From Bog-756 sp963699085 (lineage in GTDB: Bacteria > Actinomycetota > Acidimicrobiia > Acidimicrobiales > RAAP-2): a stretch of 64,000 nucleotides of DNA. The notes beneath the pieces are model-generated. The model worked only from the letters and a program-made list of their open reading frames with translations. It was not told the origin of the DNA and did not search any database. The translations under genes were made by a program, and so were the position numbers. The stretch is taken from the NCBI GenBank assembly GCA_963699085.1, contig CAVOTH010000004.1, forward strand, positions 992,001-1,056,000. The letters run 5' to 3'. Below, in pieces: positions 46,046-55,299 of this stretch. Every line of letters starts with the position of its first letter. The first letter of the stretch is position 1.

Positions 46046-47455
46046 TCAACCGAGTGGGGGTGCCACCGCGTCGAACCCCAGTGCCGCTTCGAGGGCGGCG
46101 GCCGTACGGATGACGACCAGGTCGGCATGTTGGGGTCCGACCAACTGGAGTCCTACCGGCAAACCGGTCGTCGTCAGCCCGACGCACACCGTCGCCGCCG
46201 GTGAGCGGGTCATGTTGAAGGGATAGGTCATCTTCACCCAGTTGTACTCCTGAGATCCATTGATCAGGCCGGCACCACCCAGTGATCGCGGCGGAGGTGG
46301 ACCGGCCATGGTCGGGGTGACCAGCAACCGCACATCATGGAATAGGTCGACCAACCGGAGATTGAGGTTGTGGCAGGTGTCTTCGGCCCGGACGATGTCG
46401 AGCGCGCTGGTGGTGGCCGCTCCTTCGATGACCATCTGCAGTACGGGATCGACCTGTCCGAAGGCGGGTGTACCAAGTAGGCCGGCGTGAGTGCGGAGGT
46501 TGTACGAGCCGGACAGGGTCAGCCACGGATCGAGAGGATCCTCGTCGAAGACCTGTGCCACCTCGACGACCTCGGTCCCCAGATCGGCGAGCACGTCGAC
46601 CGCCCGTCGGCACAGCGTGAGCACTTCGTCGTCGATCTCGGCGTAGCCGAGTGTGGGTGACCAGGCCACTCTTGAGGGCGGTCGGGCCCCGTCGAGCGCG
46701 GCCGGCCAAGAGGCTTCAGGTTTGGGGAGCGACCGCAGATCGGTGGGGTCAGGACCGACCACCACATCGAGTGCAGCCACCAGATCGGCCATCCGCCGGG
46801 CCATCGGGCCCTTGGTCGACAGGTGCTGCCAGTCCGGCGCCTGAGGGCCACCCGAGGGCACCCGGCCGAGTGACGCCTTCATGGCGGACAGCCCGCAACA
46901 CGACGACGGGATCCGCAGTGAGCCACCTCCGTCTGAGCCGGTGGCGAGCGGCACCATGCCCGACGCGATGGCCGCGGCGCTCCCCCCGGACGAGCCGCCC
47001 GGCGTGTATTCGAGGTTCCACGGGTTGAGGGTGGCCCCGAACAACGGATTGTCGGTGTCGGCCTTCCACCCGAGCTCGGGTGTGTTCGTCTTGCCGACGA
47101 CGACACACCCGGCGGCCACCAGTCTGGCCACCATGGTGGAGTCTGTCGCGGCCGGCGGTCCGTCGGCATAGGCCATCGAGCCATGGGTCGTCACGTAGCC
47201 CGCCGCATCCTCCAGGTCCTTCACCCCGATCGGGATCCCGGCCAACGGCCCCGGGTCCCCACCGGAGGCGACCACGGCGTCGACCGCGCTGGCGGCCCCG
47301 CGGGCCCTACCCTCGTCGACGGCGACGAAGGCGTTGACCGTCGGATTGACCGCGGCGATCCGGGAAAGCGAGTGGTCCACCAGTTCCGCCGCCGTCAGCG
47401 AACCGGTCCGGACCTGCTCCGCCAGGTCGATCACCGATGCGGTGCGAAAGTCCAT
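46046..47455 (-). CDS. Amidase-signature enzyme
   Basis: 469 aa from ATG 47455 (MDFRTASVIDLAEQV). Ser-cisSer-Lys triad: Lys about 79 (PIGVKDLEDAAG), cis-Ser about 155 in TPGGSSGGS, and nucleophile Ser about 179 in GSDGGGSLRIPSS. Hydrolyses an amide or ester bond; substrate not predictable. Lies just outside the island, divergent from the VOC gene. Confidence 0.92.
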   Translation of the reverse strand: MDFRTASVIDLAEQVRTGSLTAAELVDHSLSRIAAVNPTVNAFVAVDEGRARGAASAVDAVVASGGDPGPLAGIPIGVKDLEDAAGYVTTHGSMAYADGPPAATDSTMVARLVAAGCVVVGKTNTPELGWKADTDNPLFGATLNPWNLEYTPGGSSGGSAAAIASGMVPLATGSDGGGSLRIPSSCCGLSAMKASLGRVPSGGPQAPDWQHLSTKGPMARRMADLVAALDVVVGPDPTDLRSLPKPEASWPAALDGARPPSRVAWSPTLGYAEIDDEVLTLCRRAVDVLADLGTEVVEVAQVFDEDPLDPWLTLSGSYNLRTHAGLLGTPAFGQVDPVLQMVIEGAATTSALDIVRAEDTCHNLNLRLVDLFHDVRLLVTPTMAGPPPPRSLGGAGLINGSQEYNWVKMTYPFNMTRSPAATVCVGLTTTGLPVGLQLVGPQHADLVVIRTAAALEAALGFDAVAPPLG

Positions 47456-47565
47456 GTGTCGACCGTATCGGGGTGCCACCGCGTCCGACAAGGGTCACTG
47501 CGAGAGAACCGACCGGTCCGATAGGCCGTTTCGACAGGACTGCCCGGACCGTTGCAGTGTGGGGC

Positions 47566-48501
47566 ATGGCGACCTCCCCGACCGACGGGCCCCGAAAAGC
47601 GGGCACCGTCCTCGACCACGTGGCCCACGCCGTGCCGCGTTGGCAGGACGTATGGGACCGCTATGCCACCGACCTCGGCGCCGTCTGGGCCTCAGGCGGG
47701 CCCGGGCCGGGATTCGCCCCAGGCCAGCTCCGATTCGCCAACGGCGCCCGGGTCGAGGTGCTCATGCCGTGGAACATCGAGACGAACGACTTCCTGTCCC
47801 GGTTCCTGGCCCGCAGTGGCCCCGGTCCCCATCACCTCACCTTCAAGGTGGCGAACCTCGAGGACGCCATCGAGCAGGCCCGCCAGTTCGGAATCGAGCC
47901 GATCAACATCAACGTGTCCGATCCGGAATGGATGGAGGCGTTCCTCCACCCGAAGTCGGCCACCGGTGTCGTGGTCCAGTTGGCCGAGGCTCCCCATCCG
48001 TGGTCCAACCCGCCGCCGGACGACTACCCGACTGACCTGCGGCTCCGGCTCGACGGCTCGGGTCCGGCAGCACCGGCGACACTCGAGCAGGTCTGTCACG
48101 TGGTGGCCGACTTGGAGGCGGCCCGTTCCCTCTTCGGTGGACTCCTGGCCGGCGAGGTGACCGGCGAAGGGGCCGAAGGCGATATCCGGTGGGTCGACCT
48201 GCGTTGGCCCGGCCCGCTCGGCCTGCGCCTGGTGGGTAATGAGCGCCCGGGACTCCCCGGTCCGGTATCCGACTGGCTGGGAGGTCTACCCGGCCGGATC
48301 CATCACATCTCCGTCGAGACAGAGGAGCCCGAGTCCGTGCGCGGTGCCCGACCGGTGTCAGCCGGGCTGGCCACGATCGGCGGTGGGGCCGACCTGAGCG
48401 GCAGGTTCGAGGTCCCAGGCGCCGACAACTGGGGACTCGCCGTCGTCCTGGGCGGGTTCGGAGGTGCGTCGGGGATCACTCCCGACGGGCCGATAGCCTG
48501 A
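47566..48501 (+). CDS. Two-module VOC-fold protein
   Basis: 311 aa from ATG 47566; an upstream in-frame extension is antisense to the amidase. The first half begins VLDHVAHAVPRWQDVW and has HHLTFKVANLEDAIEQA; the second has EQVCHVVADLEAARSLFGG and RIHHISVETEEP. This arrangement resembles methylmalonyl-CoA-epimerase or dioxygenase relatives. Reaction unknown. Confidence 0.78.
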   Translation: MATSPTDGPRKAGTVLDHVAHAVPRWQDVWDRYATDLGAVWASGGPGPGFAPGQLRFANGARVEVLMPWNIETNDFLSRFLARSGPGPHHLTFKVANLEDAIEQARQFGIEPININVSDPEWMEAFLHPKSATGVVVQLAEAPHPWSNPPPDDYPTDLRLRLDGSGPAAPATLEQVCHVVADLEAARSLFGGLLAGEVTGEGAEGDIRWVDLRWPGPLGLRLVGNERPGLPGPVSDWLGGLPGRIHHISVETEEPESVRGARPVSAGLATIGGGADLSGRFEVPGADNWGLAVVLGGFGGASGITPDGPIA

Positions 48502-48506
48502 TCCCG

Positions 48507-49220
48507 ATGGCAGATCAGACGGAAGACGAAACCACCGACGGGGACGAGCCTTCCGGGCCCCCGGTCCGCCAGGGCCGAATGGCCCGCATCGAGCGTGCCC
48601 TCGCCCCGAGGCCTCCGGTGACCCGGGCCGGGGACACCCCGACGAAATGGTCGGTCGATCGCCTCGACGGCCGCGAAACGCTCTACTGCTATGCCGGTTC
48701 CGCCATCGCCGTCATCTTCACGTTGCTCATCTACATCGGCGAGACCAACGAGAAGAACTTCCACCCGACCAAGGGTCAGCTTTCGCCGTCGACCGCCCTC
48801 ATCGTCGGCCTGATCAGTGCGGTAGCGCTGGCCTTCACCACGTGGATCGGGCGTCGCGCCCTGGTCGGGTTCGTCGCCCTGTTCGCCTTTCTGGGCTTCG
48901 AGAATTCGGCCCTGGTGGTCGGTGTCCCGTTCCTGGTACTCGCCGTCTGGCTCCTCTACCGGTCCTACAAGGTGCAGAAGGAGGCCACCGCCCAGTTACG
49001 GGCGGCGCGCTCCGCCAGTGGCGAAGCCCCGTCCCCACGAACTCCACGGAGCGCGGCCACGTCCGGGAAGGCGGCGGCGGAATCCCGAACGGCACGCAAG
49101 AAGGCACCGACGGGGCCCGAGAGCAACAAGCGCTATACCCCGAAGAAGCCCGCCCCGAAGCCGATTCCCGCCCCCAAGCCGTCCTGGCGGGAGCGCCGGG
49201 CGGCCAAGGCCTCCGACTGA
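48507..49220 (+). CDS. Membrane protein with basic C-terminal tail
   Basis: 237 aa: acidic N-terminus, three helices (about 64-80, 95-112, 118-150), then about 75 residues rich in Lys, Ala and Pro (KKPAPKPIPAPKP). Starts 5 bp after the VOC gene. No family recognised. Confidence 0.65.
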   Translation: MADQTEDETTDGDEPSGPPVRQGRMARIERALAPRPPVTRAGDTPTKWSVDRLDGRETLYCYAGSAIAVIFTLLIYIGETNEKNFHPTKGQLSPSTALIVGLISAVALAFTTWIGRRALVGFVALFAFLGFENSALVVGVPFLVLAVWLLYRSYKVQKEATAQLRAARSASGEAPSPRTPRSAATSGKAAAESRTARKKAPTGPESNKRYTPKKPAPKPIPAPKPSWRERRAAKASD

Positions 49221-49250
49221 ACTGACCGGAACGGGCTGGACCCGGCCTCC

Positions 49251-49985
49251 TCAGGACGGGTCGAGCACCAGGGCGGAGCGGAGGAGCTCCAGGATCTCGT
49301 TGCGCCGCCGCACCAGTGATCGGGCGGTGGGCTCCTCGCCGAAGGCCCGGAGCACCTCGACTTCGGTCAGCATCCCGATCACCGTGGAGTAGATGGCCAG
49401 CAACAGGAGTCTCGGGTCGTGCCGGCGCATGTGCCCGGCATCCATCTCCGCCTCCAGGAACCCGGTGGCCCGCTGCACCAGCGGCTCGACGACGGTCATG
49501 AACCGGGTGGCGGCCGGTGTTCCCAGACGCCCCATCTCGCGCACCAGGCCGAGCAGCTCTGGTCGGCGGGCGGCCAGCCGGAACACCGAGCGAACCACGG
49601 CCTCCACCCGCGACCAGCCGCCGCCGGCGGTGGTCAGCGACGCCTCGAGGGCCGACGACAGTTCGACCGCGCTGCGGTCGATGACGGCCTCGAGCAGCAC
49701 CTCCTTGCTCGGGAACCAGTACAGGATGGTCTGCTTGCGAATGTCGAGGCCGACAGCCAGAGCGTCGAGGGAAGAGGCCTCGTAGCCACGGGTGGCGAAG
49801 GAGATCAGGGCGGCGTCCAGGATCCGGGCCGACGTGGTCGTACCCTCGCCGTCGGTGCGACCACCCTCGGGTACCGGTCGGGGCCGGCTCCGGTCGCGGG
49901 CCGCCGGACGGACCGGTGGCCCGGCGGGCGGCTTTCCGCCGCCGGCATCCTTCGGCTCCCCTGCTGGAATGGTCGACCGGGTCAC
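49251..49985 (-). CDS. TetR-family regulator
   Basis: 244 aa from GTG 49985 with a 45-residue basic N-terminal extension. HTH: SARILDAALISFATRGYEASSLDALAVGLDIRKQTILYWFPSKEVLLEAV (about 52-101). Divergent from the four-gene lipid operon, with a perfect palindrome between them, so it likely controls that operon and itself. Confidence 0.87.
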   Translation of the reverse strand: MTRSTIPAGEPKDAGGGKPPAGPPVRPAARDRSRPRPVPEGGRTDGEGTTTSARILDAALISFATRGYEASSLDALAVGLDIRKQTILYWFPSKEVLLEAVIDRSAVELSSALEASLTTAGGGWSRVEAVVRSVFRLAARRPELLGLVREMGRLGTPAATRFMTVVEPLVQRATGFLEAEMDAGHMRRHDPRLLLLAIYSTVIGMLTEVEVLRAFGEEPTARSLVRRRNEILELLRSALVLDPS

Positions 49986-49986
49986 T

Positions 49987-49998
49987 TACCATATGGTA
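49987..49998. promoter_or_regulatory. Palindromic operator candidate, taccatatggta
   Basis: Perfect 12-bp palindrome 1 bp outside the TetR start and about 30 bp before the lipid operon. Position suits a TetR operator. The inner ten bases equal the toxin-antitoxin operator half-sites at 32553 and 32565. Confidence 0.55.
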
Positions 49999-50030
49999 GA
50001 CAGATCGGGTGACCCGCTGTCCGCGACGCC

Positions 50031-52475
50031 CTGGCCGGTAGGCGTTTCTTCATCACCGGCGCCACCGGGTTCCTCGGGACCGCGCTGGTCGAGCGGATCA
50101 TGCGCAGCGTCCCGGACAGCCAGGTCGTGCTCCTCATCCGGCCGGGTCGCCGGGCCACCCCGATGCAGCGGGCCGCCAAGGAGATCCTCCGCAACGACTG
50201 CTTCGACCGCCTGCGTGAGGAGCTGGGAGACCGATTCGACGCGGCCATGGCGGCCCGGGTCGAGGCCGTGGCCGGCGATGTGGCCACCGACGGGCTGGGC
50301 CTGGACGCCGAAGGCCTCGAAGCCATGTCCCGTTGTGACGTCGTCATCCATTCGGCCGCCAGCGTCAGCTTCGACTCCCCCCTCGACGCCGCCGTGGAGG
50401 TCAACCTCCTCGGTCCCTCCCGGGTGGCTGCTGCCTTCGTGGCCGCCCGCGCCCTGGCCGAGGCCGACGGGCGCACCGGCCCGGTCCACTTCGTGCCGGT
50501 GTCGACGGCATACGTGGCCAGCACCCATCAGGGCGAGGCCAAAGAGGAGCTCTTGGAGGCCAACCCGTTCACCGTGGACGTCGATTGGCGCCACGAGGTG
50601 GAGGCCGCCCGCCGCCAGCGCGGTGACAGCGAGGCCGAGTCGCGCCGACCCGAACGGCTCGACCAGTTCCACAAGGCGGCCCGGGACGAACTGGGTGGAG
50701 CCGGTCTCCATTTGCTGGCCGAGCGGGCCGAGCGACTGCGCGAGGACTGGGTCAAGAAGCAGATGGTGGCGATCGGCCAGGCCCGGGCCCAGTCGCTCGG
50801 CTGGCCCGACGCCTATCCGTACACGAAGGCCCTGGGCGAGCGGGCGCTGGTGGCGCAGTTCGGGGAAAGCGTCCCGATCACCATCGTCCGCCCCTCGATC
50901 ATCGAGTCGGCCCTGGCCGAACCTCGGCCGGGCTGGATCCGCGGGTTCCGGATGGCCGAGCCGATCATCATCTCCTACGCCCGGGGCCTGCTCCGCGAGT
51001 TTCCGGGGGTGCCCGAGGGTGTCACCGACGTCATCCCCGTCGATCTGGTGGTGGCGGCCATCATCGCCGTGGCCGGCGAGGCGCTGCTGTTGGCGGACTC
51101 CGACGATCCTGCCGATGCCTATGCCGGTCCGTCGGTGTACCAGGTGGCCTCCGGGGTCAGGAACCCGTTCCGCTACGGGCGCCTGGTGGAGTTGGTGACG
51201 GCCTGGTTCACCGAGCACCCGCTGTACGACCAGGACGGCCAGCCCATCGTGGTCCCTGAATGGTCCTTCCCCGGGCGCGGACGGGTACAGCGCCAGCTGT
51301 CGCGGGCATCGAAGGCCATGTCGATCGCCGAACGGGTCGTCGGGTCGCTCCCGATCCGGGGCAAGCAGGCCGAGTGGATGGCCGCGCTCGAGGAGCAGCA
51401 CCTGCTGGCCGACCGGGCGCTCGGCTATGTCGAGCTCTACGGCGCCTACACCGAGACGGACGCGCTCTACCGGGTCGACCGGCTGCTGGCGCTGTGGGAT
51501 CGCATGGACGAGGACGACCGCGCCACCTTCTGCCTGGACCCGGCCGCCGTCGACTGGGCCGTCTACGTAAACGAGATCCACCTGCCGTCGATCATCGAGC
51601 ACGCCCGGGTGCGAACCGCGCCGGGCAAATCGATCAAGACGAACCGGGCCGACCGGGCCCGGAAGAACATCCTCTCCCCCGACCGCCACCTCGCCGCCTT
51701 CGACCTGGAGAACACCCTCATCGCCTCCAACGTCGTCGACTCCTATGCCTGGCTGGCATCGAGGCACCTGCCGGTCACCGAGCGGGCCGCGTTCGTGGCC
51801 GACCTGATGGCCGAGGCACCCGCCCTCCTGGCCCTGGACCGCCGGGACCGTGGCGACTTCCTCCGCTCGTTCTACCGCCGCTATGACGGGGCACCGGTCG
51901 CCCGGCTGCGCGACGACGGTTGGGACCTCTTCCACCACCTGCTGTTGGCCAAGTCCTTCCCGTCGGGGATCGCCCGGGTCCGTGCCCACCAGGCGCTCGG
52001 CCACCGCACGGTCCTGATCACCGGGGCCCTCGACTTCGTGGTCGAGCCGTTCCGGCCCCTGTTCGACGAGATCGTCTGCGCCCGGCTCGGAGAAGAGGAC
52101 GGCTGCTTCACCGGTCGACTCGAACTGCTTCCGCCGATCGGCGAGGCCCGGGCCCTGGTGCTGGCCGACTACGCCGAAGCCGAGGGGCTCAAACTCGACG
52201 AGTCGATGGCCTACGCCGATTCGGCCAGCGACCTGCCCATGTTGGAAGCGGTCGGCTTTCCGGTGGCCGTAAATCCCGAGGCCAAGTTGGCCGCCATCGC
52301 ACGCCGCCGCGGCTGGCACGTGGAGACGTGGCACAAGGCCGACGGCGGGGCCAGGCCCCTGCTCCCCCTCGGCCCGCTGGACCGGCGGGGTGCGGCAGCA
52401 CGGGGCCGCACCAGCCCGGCGGCCCTGACCGGCCAGGCCCGTCGCACCGCGGGCTCCCCCTCGGGCGGCCGGTGA
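50031..52475 (+). CDS. Fatty acyl-CoA-reductase-like SDR fused to HAD-IB phosphatase-like domain
   Basis: About 814 aa. The ATG at 50100 would remove the NAD(P)-binding loop ITGATGFLG, so the start is upstream; CTG 50031 is shown, nothing better lies after the in-frame stop at 50010. N-terminal extended-SDR (male-sterility/FAR type) with YPYTK catalytic pair at about residue 263. The C-terminal HAD-IB module from about 550 has motif I DLENT in place of DxDxT, motif II ITGA and motif IV DSASDLP. Such fusions are predicted to reduce acyl thioesters and dephosphorylate or bind a lipid phosphate. One-base overlap with the next gene. Confidence 0.82.
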   Translation: MAGRRFFITGATGFLGTALVERIMRSVPDSQVVLLIRPGRRATPMQRAAKEILRNDCFDRLREELGDRFDAAMAARVEAVAGDVATDGLGLDAEGLEAMSRCDVVIHSAASVSFDSPLDAAVEVNLLGPSRVAAAFVAARALAEADGRTGPVHFVPVSTAYVASTHQGEAKEELLEANPFTVDVDWRHEVEAARRQRGDSEAESRRPERLDQFHKAARDELGGAGLHLLAERAERLREDWVKKQMVAIGQARAQSLGWPDAYPYTKALGERALVAQFGESVPITIVRPSIIESALAEPRPGWIRGFRMAEPIIISYARGLLREFPGVPEGVTDVIPVDLVVAAIIAVAGEALLLADSDDPADAYAGPSVYQVASGVRNPFRYGRLVELVTAWFTEHPLYDQDGQPIVVPEWSFPGRGRVQRQLSRASKAMSIAERVVGSLPIRGKQAEWMAALEEQHLLADRALGYVELYGAYTETDALYRVDRLLALWDRMDEDDRATFCLDPAAVDWAVYVNEIHLPSIIEHARVRTAPGKSIKTNRADRARKNILSPDRHLAAFDLENTLIASNVVDSYAWLASRHLPVTERAAFVADLMAEAPALLALDRRDRGDFLRSFYRRYDGAPVARLRDDGWDLFHHLLLAKSFPSGIARVRAHQALGHRTVLITGALDFVVEPFRPLFDEIVCARLGEEDGCFTGRLELLPPIGEARALVLADYAEAEGLKLDESMAYADSASDLPMLEAVGFPVAVNPEAKLAAIARRRGWHVETWHKADGGARPLLPLGPLDRRGAAARGRTSPAALTGQARRTAGSPSGGR

Positions 52476-53713
52476 TGAAGGCGCTGGTGGTCGAGCGCAA
52501 CGTGCCACGGTTCGCGGCGGCCCGGTTCGCCTCGATCCTCGGGTCCGGAAAGGGTGCCGGCATCGGCCCGCTGCAGTTGCTCGACGCCGAGACGCCCGAC
52601 CGACCGGGCGACGACTGGTATCCGCTCCGACCACTGTTGTCGGGGATCTGTGGATCCGACCTGGCCACCTTGGACGGGCGCACGTCGAGGTACTTCGAGG
52701 ACATGGTGTCGTTCCCGTTCGTCCCTGGCCACGAGGTGGTCGGCGTCCTCGACGACGGTGGGGTCGACCACGCCGGCCGCCAACTCGTCCCCGGCACCCG
52801 GGCGGTGATCGAGCCGGTGCTCGGCTGCGCCCCCCGTCGGATCCACCCCCTGTGCGAACGGTGCGGGTCGGGTCACACCGGCCTGTGCGGAAACCTCGCC
52901 TCGGGTGCCCTGGCTGCCGGACTCCAGACCGGATACTGCACCGACACCGGCGGGGGATGGTCGACCGCCCCGCTGATGGCCCACGCCAGCCAGCTCCACG
53001 CCGTGCCCGACACCCTCTCCGATCAGGACGCGGTACTTGTCGAACCGACCGCCTGTGCCGTCCACGCCGCCCTGTCGGCCCACGTGGCCGACGGCGACCT
53101 GGTAGCGGTGGTCGGTGCCGGGACGCTCGGCCTCACCACAATCGCCGCGCTCGACCGGGTCATCCGGCCCACCGCCCCATGCACGGTCGTCGTCGGCGCC
53201 AAATATGTCGGCCAGCGCGGTCTGGCCACGTCGCTCGGTGCCGACCAGGTCGTCCCGCCCGACCAACTGGCCCGGGCCGTGCGCCGGGCGGCCGGCTCCC
53301 TCGTGCTCGGTGGCCGATTGACCGAAGGGGCCGACGTCGTGTTCGACTGCGTGGGCACCAGCACCTCGATCGCCGAGTCGCTGTCCCTGGTACGACCACG
53401 CGGCCGGGTCGTCCTGGTCGGCATGCCCGGCAAGGTCACCGTCGACCTCGCTCCACTGTGGCACCGCGAGCTCACCCTGGTCGGTGCCTACGCCTACGGC
53501 AACGAAACGGCCCCCGACCCTGGCACACCGGACCGCCGCAGCTTCGAACTCGCCATCGATCTGGTCGGCACGGCCCGGCTCGGCCGATTGGTGTCGGCCC
53601 TCTACCCGATCGAACGCTACGAAGAGGCCCTGGCCCATGCCGGAGCCGCCGGCCGCCGGGGCGCGGTCAAGGTGGCCTTCGACCTCCGCAACCCGAAAGG
53701 ACGAACCCGATGA
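52475..53713 (+). CDS. Zinc-dependent alcohol dehydrogenase (MDR)
   Basis: 412 aa. Catalytic Zn Cys in SGICGSDLATLDG, GHEVVGV, four-Cys structural zinc loop (GCAPRRIHPLCERCGSGHTGLC), Rossmann VVGAGTLGLTTI. An N-terminal addition and the extra Zn loop make it longer than usual. Probably interconverts the alcohol/aldehyde made by the upstream reductase. Overlaps both neighbours by 1 and 4 bp. Confidence 0.9.
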   Translation: MKALVVERNVPRFAAARFASILGSGKGAGIGPLQLLDAETPDRPGDDWYPLRPLLSGICGSDLATLDGRTSRYFEDMVSFPFVPGHEVVGVLDDGGVDHAGRQLVPGTRAVIEPVLGCAPRRIHPLCERCGSGHTGLCGNLASGALAAGLQTGYCTDTGGGWSTAPLMAHASQLHAVPDTLSDQDAVLVEPTACAVHAALSAHVADGDLVAVVGAGTLGLTTIAALDRVIRPTAPCTVVVGAKYVGQRGLATSLGADQVVPPDQLARAVRRAAGSLVLGGRLTEGADVVFDCVGTSTSIAESLSLVRPRGRVVLVGMPGKVTVDLAPLWHRELTLVGAYAYGNETAPDPGTPDRRSFELAIDLVGTARLGRLVSALYPIERYEEALAHAGAAGRRGAVKVAFDLRNPKGRTR

Positions 53714-55299
53714 GTCCCAGGCCCGGATTCGTGCTCGACGTCGACAGCTCGACGCCCCCCACACTGTTCTGGCACGGCGAGCGCTTCTCCCTGGAGAAGC
53801 TCCCCGAGGGCAGCCGGGTCATCTACGCGCCCGAGCCCAAAGAGGCGCTGTCGGATCCCCAAGCCGCCATCCGGCACGCCCTCACCCATCCTGAGGGAGA
53901 CCAGGAGCCGCTGCCCGCCCTGCTGTTCGCGGGCATGCGCCTCACCATCGCCTTCGACGACATCTCCCTCCCACTCCCGCCGATGGAGCGCCCCGACATC
54001 CGCCAGCTGGTGATCGAGCAGGTACTCGACCTCGCCGCCGATGCCGGTGTGGACGATGTCGAGTTGATCGTGGCCCTGGCACTGCACCGGCGGATGACCG
54101 AAGCCGAGCTACGCCACGCCCTGGGGGACCGTATCTACGATGCCTTCGCCCCCAACGGGCTGCTCACCCAGCACGACGCCGAGGACCGGGACAACTTGGT
54201 CCACCTGGGCAAGACCGACCACGACGAGGACGTGGAGATCAACCGGCGGGCGGCCGAAAGCGACCTGCTGGTGTACGTCAACATCAACCTGGTGGCCATG
54301 GACGGCGGCCACAAGAGCGTGGCCACCGGACTGGCCAGCTACGCCAGCCTGCGCCATCACCACAATCCCGCCACCATGCGCAGGTCGAAGTCGTTCATGG
54401 ACCAACACAAGTCCGAACTGCACACCGCCAACTGGCGCATGGGCCGGCTGATCCGCGACGCCGGCGTCAAGGTCTTCCAGATCGAGACCACGCTCAACAC
54501 CGACACCTTCCCCGATGCCTTCAAGTTCCTGCAGAAGCGCGAGTGGGAGTGGAAGGCAAAAGACAGGCTGGCCTACATGGGCGCGTCCAAGGCCCTCGAC
54601 CGGGTCCCGGCCCGCTATGCGCGCCAGATCTTCCACTCGGTGCGTGCCCCGCACCGGATGACCTCGGTACAGGCCGGGGAGGTCGAGGCTGTCCACGCCA
54701 TCACCACGGCCAACGTATGGGAACAACAGGGCGTCGTCGTGGAGGGGCAGACCGACATCTTGACCATGGGACTCCCCTACATCAGTCCCTACAACGTGAA
54801 CTCGATCCTCAACCCGATCCTGGTGGCCTGCCTCGGGCTCGGGTACTTCTTCAACCTCTACCGGGGGAAACCGCTCGTCCGCGAGGGCGGGGTGCTGATC
54901 ATGACCCACCCGACCCCGTGGGAGTTCAACCCGGTCCACCATCCGAGCTACATCGACTTCTTCGAGCAGGTCCTGAGCGAGACCACCGACCCGGACGTGA
55001 TCTCCAAGCAGTACGAGACGGCCTTCGCCACCGACCCCTGGTACATCCACCTGTACCGGACCGGCCATGCCTACCACGGGGTCCATCCCTTCTACATGTG
55101 GTACTGGTGCGCGCACGCCCTCGAGCACCTGGGGGCGGTGGTGATCGTGGGTGGCGACGCCAAGGCGGTGCACCGTCTCGGGTTCCGGGCGGCATCGACC
55201 CTGGCTGATGCGCTGGAGATGGCCAGCGACGTGGTGGGCCCCTCCCCCACCCTCACCCACTTCCACGCCCCGCCGATCATGATGGCCGACGTGCAATGA
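53710..55299 (+). CDS. LarA-like DUF2088 protein
   Basis: 529 aa. N-terminal LarA-type Rossmann portion with AFDDISLPLPPMERPD and LHRRMTEAELRHALG (about 80-140), and the H-x-DAEDRDNLVHLG segment resembling the LarA His region. The C-terminal 250 residues are specific to this group. LarA proteins are nickel-pincer racemases or epimerases; whether the pincer ligands are kept is not settled by eye. In this operon it may epimerise a hydroxyacyl or glycerol-type centre. Confidence 0.75.
   Translation: MSPRPGFVLDVDSSTPPTLFWHGERFSLEKLPEGSRVIYAPEPKEALSDPQAAIRHALTHPEGDQEPLPALLFAGMRLTIAFDDISLPLPPMERPDIRQLVIEQVLDLAADAGVDDVELIVALALHRRMTEAELRHALGDRIYDAFAPNGLLTQHDAEDRDNLVHLGKTDHDEDVEINRRAAESDLLVYVNINLVAMDGGHKSVATGLASYASLRHHHNPATMRRSKSFMDQHKSELHTANWRMGRLIRDAGVKVFQIETTLNTDTFPDAFKFLQKREWEWKAKDRLAYMGASKALDRVPARYARQIFHSVRAPHRMTSVQAGEVEAVHAITTANVWEQQGVVVEGQTDILTMGLPYISPYNVNSILNPILVACLGLGYFFNLYRGKPLVREGGVLIMTHPTPWEFNPVHHPSYIDFFEQVLSETTDPDVISKQYETAFATDPWYIHLYRTGHAYHGVHPFYMWYWCAHALEHLGAVVIVGGDAKAVHRLGFRAASTLADALEMASDVVGPSPTLTHFHAPPIMMADVQ

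Noticed and set aside
49792..51198. 468-codon plus-strand frame overlapping TetR and the reductase
   Set aside because: Ser/Arg/Pro-rich shadow; the correct frame contains the Rossmann and YPYTK motifs.
49986..52634. 882-codon minus-strand frame
   Set aside because: Mirror frame of the acyl reductase-HAD gene in GC-rich DNA; composition is Gly/Arg/Val-rich without motifs.
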